Assembly: GCF_963920925.1 (NCBI RefSeq)
Contig: NZ_CAWUDI010000018.1
Span: 1 to 64,000, forward strand
Length of the DNA: 64,000 nt
Reading direction: 5' to 3'
From: Rivularia sp963920925
Lineage (GTDB): Bacteria; Cyanobacteriota; Cyanobacteriia; Cyanobacteriales; Nostocaceae
In this document: positions 61,639-64,000 of the stretch, piece by piece
How positions within the stretch are numbered: position 1 is the first letter of the stretch
How the letters are laid out: every line of letters begins with the position of its first letter
The notes under the pieces: generated by a model
What the model was told of the DNA's origin: nothing
Databases searched by the model: none
What the model saw: only the letters and a program-made list of their open reading frames with translations
Program-made: the position numbers and the translations under genes

Positions 61639-64000
61639 TCTTTACCAAGTACAAGCTTCCCATTTGGTAGTTCATATACTCCAGATGGTTCGATAACGGG
61701 GTCGCCAATTTGCCAGGGTCGTGTTTGTGTTGGTAATGTTGTTGATTCTGCTGGGATTGGTTGCACATCTCCAGTGGAATAGGAAGGAAGCGGAGCATCA
61801 CCAGGACGTACAGGTACACCACCGGAACCTGTGATGAAGAAGGAACCGTTTTGTTGTTGATTTCTGCGGGCTATGCAACTATTGGCGATGAGAGCATTGG
61901 TGTCGATAGCGGTTTGGGGAAGTTTTCCAAGGTTGTTTTGTACGAAACTTGTATCTGGTAGAACAATTACACCAGATACAGCACCACTAGCGTTGATGTC
62001 TACTCGGTTATTACTGTCCAAGGTTAGTGGATTAGTACTGGGAGTTACGGGACGATAATTTTGTCCAAAGAAGGCTGGTGTATCAAAGGTGATATTACCA
62101 CCTTTTCCGTCTTGAGCAAAAGCGAAGATGTCGCTGTCGTTGAAGGCGAGAATAGAATCTGCTGTGAGTTTTATGTCACCACCACCACCAGCACCACTCG
62201 AAACAAAGGTAGAAATATCGCTGTCACCGAAAAGTTGAATATCTCTGGCATCAATATTAATATCTCCTCCCGAAGATTGTGTGGAAGAGTTAGAGATACG
62301 ACCATCTGATGCGTTTAGATTGTCATCAACCCGAATAGTAATTTTGCCAGCTTGTCCTTGATTGATACTTCGGGTAGATATTGCACCGCCATTAATATTC
62401 AACAGTCGGGTTGTCAATTTGATTTCACCTGCATCTGCACTTGAGGCTTCGTCTAAAGTTGCACTTTGTATACCACTCCTAAAACCTTCAGCAGAGATAC
62501 CCAAGATTTCCACCGTATCGGCAGTAATATCGATGTTCCCAGCACGACCTTCCCCAATGGTAGAGGCTATTATTTGCGCTCCATCTTGGATAGTTAAGTT
62601 TTGAGTATCAAATATTTTGAGATTTCCAGCGGCACCAGTTCCCGAAGTTGATGTAGATAAGCGACTTCTATTGATAAGTTTTATGGAGTTGCTAGCTGTT
62701 AAAGCTATATTGCCTCCCTGACCTTGATCTGTAGTTGAAGATGTAATTAATGACTCATCCTGAGCTATAAATTCTCCAGTTTCTAACGTGATATTTCCAC
62801 CAGAAGCAGAACCGAAAGTCGCAGTAGATATAATATTATTGTTTTCATCAGGTGATACTCCGCTTAATACTATTGATTTTGAAGCAAAGATGTTGATATT
62901 ACCTGGTTTGGCTTGTTCAAAATTATTTGTATCTCCTGGATCAATCGTGTTAATTAAATTTTGGATAAAGGCAGTTAAAGCTTCTTGTAATGCAGGCTGA
63001 CCATTACTAAGGATATTTATCGTACTATTAAATAAATTTATATCTACTGTTCTAGGATTAACAGTACTGCTAACAATATTAGTTCCTTCTCGGAGATTCA
63101 AGTTTTCAGTTTCTATTATAATATTACCCCCTGCTCCCGCTCCAAATGAAAATGTGCCTATCGCACTGTTATTCAAATTAACAGTATCGGTTGCTTTTAG
63201 ATTTACACTACCAGCATTGCCTTGTCCTAGAAAACTTTGAGCAATTATAGATGATTGGTTTTGGAGATTTAATGTTTTAGTTTCAATTGTTATGTTTCCA
63301 CCAGAACCTGTAGCTGCACTACCTCTACCAAGGGATAAAGTTACTAATGAGCTTGTATTGTTTAAGTTTATAGAGTTACTAGCTTTTAAACTAATATTAC
63401 CTGCATTTCCTAAAGCTGCAAAGCTAAGGGTGTTAATACTAGAAGTATCCAGAATACTCAAATTATCGGTATCAATTAAAATATCGCCGCTATTCCCTAA
63501 ACCAACTGTTGTTGCATTGATGTTAGAGAAATTTGATAGATTTAATTGTGCAGCTTGGATATTTATTCCCTTACCATTTTGATTGCCTATAGTAACTGAG
63601 GAAATACTACTATTTTCTGAAAGGCTGACATTATTACCTTGTATTTCAACTCTACCACCTCCAAGACCAGAAGTATTCAGAGAAGCTCTATTGGAAAGTA
63701 CAATACTAGCTTTTGCTGTATCTATAGGAAATATTAAATCAAAATTATTTCCATCTATATCGAGTTGCACTATGCCTGGACTAGCCAAACCTCCTAATTC
63801 AATTTTTCCTTCAGGAGCATTTAAAATCCCTCCAGTAAGATTTATATTGCCACCCAAAAATAGTAAACTTCGATTATTCGCTACTTGTAGTCCACTAATG
63901 GCAGAGGGATTAGTATTGTTAGCGCTTCTAGACAGGTTAATAATAGGTGCTGCGTTTATTTGATTGAAGAAAAAAGCTGACGGATTAACCGTCAAAACTT
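61632..64000 (-). CDS. TpsA: filamentous hemagglutinin-like exoprotein (3' part)
   Basis: About 789 residues seen; the 5' end lies beyond the window and the TTG at 63995 is internal. The long right-handed beta-helix shows in many repeats (SGGNITIETKTLNLQNQSSI, GNAGSVNLKATDTVNLN). The end has the typical cyanobacterial NSCIARR.. GSFFITGSGGVPVRPGD signature and a short tail (LPNGKLVLGKEC). TpsA proteins act in adhesion, or as contact toxins when a toxic C-terminus is present; none is present here. It forms a coupled operon with tpsB. Confidence 0.88.
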   Translation of the reverse strand, partial: VLTVNPSAFFFNQINAAPIINLSRSANNTNPSAISGLQVANNRSLLFLGGNINLTGGILNAPEGKIELGGLASPGIVQLDIDGNNFDLIFPIDTAKASIVLSNRASLNTSGLGGGRVEIQGNNVSLSENSSISSVTIGNQNGKGINIQAAQLNLSNFSNINATTVGLGNSGDILIDTDNLSILDTSSINTLSFAALGNAGNISLKASNSINLNNTSSLVTLSLGRGSAATGSGGNITIETKTLNLQNQSSIIAQSFLGQGNAGSVNLKATDTVNLNNSAIGTFSFGAGAGGNIIIETENLNLREGTNIVSSTVNPRTVDINLFNSTINILSNGQPALQEALTAFIQNLINTIDPGDTNNFEQAKPGNINIFASKSIVLSGVSPDENNNIISTATFGSASGGNITLETGEFIAQDESLITSSTTDQGQGGNIALTASNSIKLINRSRLSTSTSGTGAAGNLKIFDTQNLTIQDGAQIIASTIGEGRAGNIDITADTVEILGISAEGFRSGIQSATLDEASSADAGEIKLTTRLLNINGGAISTRSINQGQAGKITIRVDDNLNASDGRISNSSTQSSGGDINIDARDIQLFGDSDISTFVSSGAGGGGDIKLTADSILAFNDSDIFAFAQDGKGGNITFDTPAFFGQNYRPVTPSTNPLTLDSNNRVDINASGAVSGVIVLPDTSFVQNNLGKLPQTAIDTNALIANSCIARRNQQQNGSFFITGSGGVPVRPGDAPLPSYSTGDVQPIPAESTTLPTQTRPWQIGDPVIEPSGVYELPNGKLVLGKEC

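Noticed and set aside
62061..63963. Several plus-strand frames of 80-126 codons opposite TpsA
   Set aside because: They mirror the repetitive beta-helix coding sequence on the other strand; the repeats there explain the absence of stops.

Overview
The window looks like chromosomal DNA of a filamentous, probably Nostocales-type cyanobacterium. The grounds are frequent GCGATCGC (HIP1) sites, heptanucleotide tandem repeats (four CCCATTA units at 7841, three TTGGTAA units at 1967), dispersed palindromic repeats, DUF1822, DUF928 and CHASE2 families, PEP-CTERM and choice-of-anchor proteins, and a very large CHAT/TPR repertoire. The genus cannot be fixed from the sequence. No rRNA, tRNA or CRISPR array was seen.

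Region 1 (1-29.1 kb) is a protease/signalling island: the C-terminal part of a sigma-like factor, a DUF1822 protein, a 1555-residue TPR-CHAT protein, a CHAT-CHASE2 membrane protein overlapping a DUF928 protein, two tandemly duplicated small secreted genes, a CHAT protein that has lost its catalytic histidine, a response regulator, a secreted subtilase, a second giant TPR-CHAT protein and a Tat-type caspase-family protein. At least five broken CHAT pieces and three toxin-antitoxin loci (one with a dead toxin) lie between them. A motif, TGCATA(A/C)CCC then 9-10 nt then CAGA(T/G)ATATA, lies upstream of seven of these genes on both strands and may define a regulon.

Region 2 (29.1-37.2 kb) is mixed: small HTH regulators, a phage-like repressor/operator fragment, hsp20, an HNH-like membrane protein, a PEP-CTERM protein, a truncated coaBC tail, an amidase with an altered zinc ligand, a decayed IS630 transposase and an AhpD-like protein.

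Region 3 (37.3-43.4 kb) is a compact minus-strand operon: acyl-CoA-dehydrogenase-type prolyl oxidase, amino-acid adenylase, carrier protein fused to an alpha/beta hydrolase, methyltransferase and FAD halogenase. Apart from the methyltransferase this is the gene content of the bacterial halopyrrole (bmp1-4) pathway, so a halogenated pyrrole product is the best guess.

Region 4 (43.4-48.1 kb) is a junkyard of truncated genes (IS110, AAA ATPase, VirD4/TraD-like, SWIM zinc finger, Tn3), a VOC protein and a MITE.

Region 5 (48.4-52.4 kb) holds the most unusual pair: a CHAT-NTPase gene overlapping by 4 nt a ClC chloride-channel gene whose C-terminus is a P-loop NTPase instead of CBS domains. The ClC part has lost the canonical GREGP motif and the proton glutamate. 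A CHAT-triggered, channel-based cell-suicide or stress system is proposed as inference.

Region 6 (53-64 kb) is cell surface: a zincin-like secreted protein, small exported proteins, an RTX-like protein, a membrane protein and a two-partner secretion locus (TpsB plus the 3' part of TpsA, running off the window).
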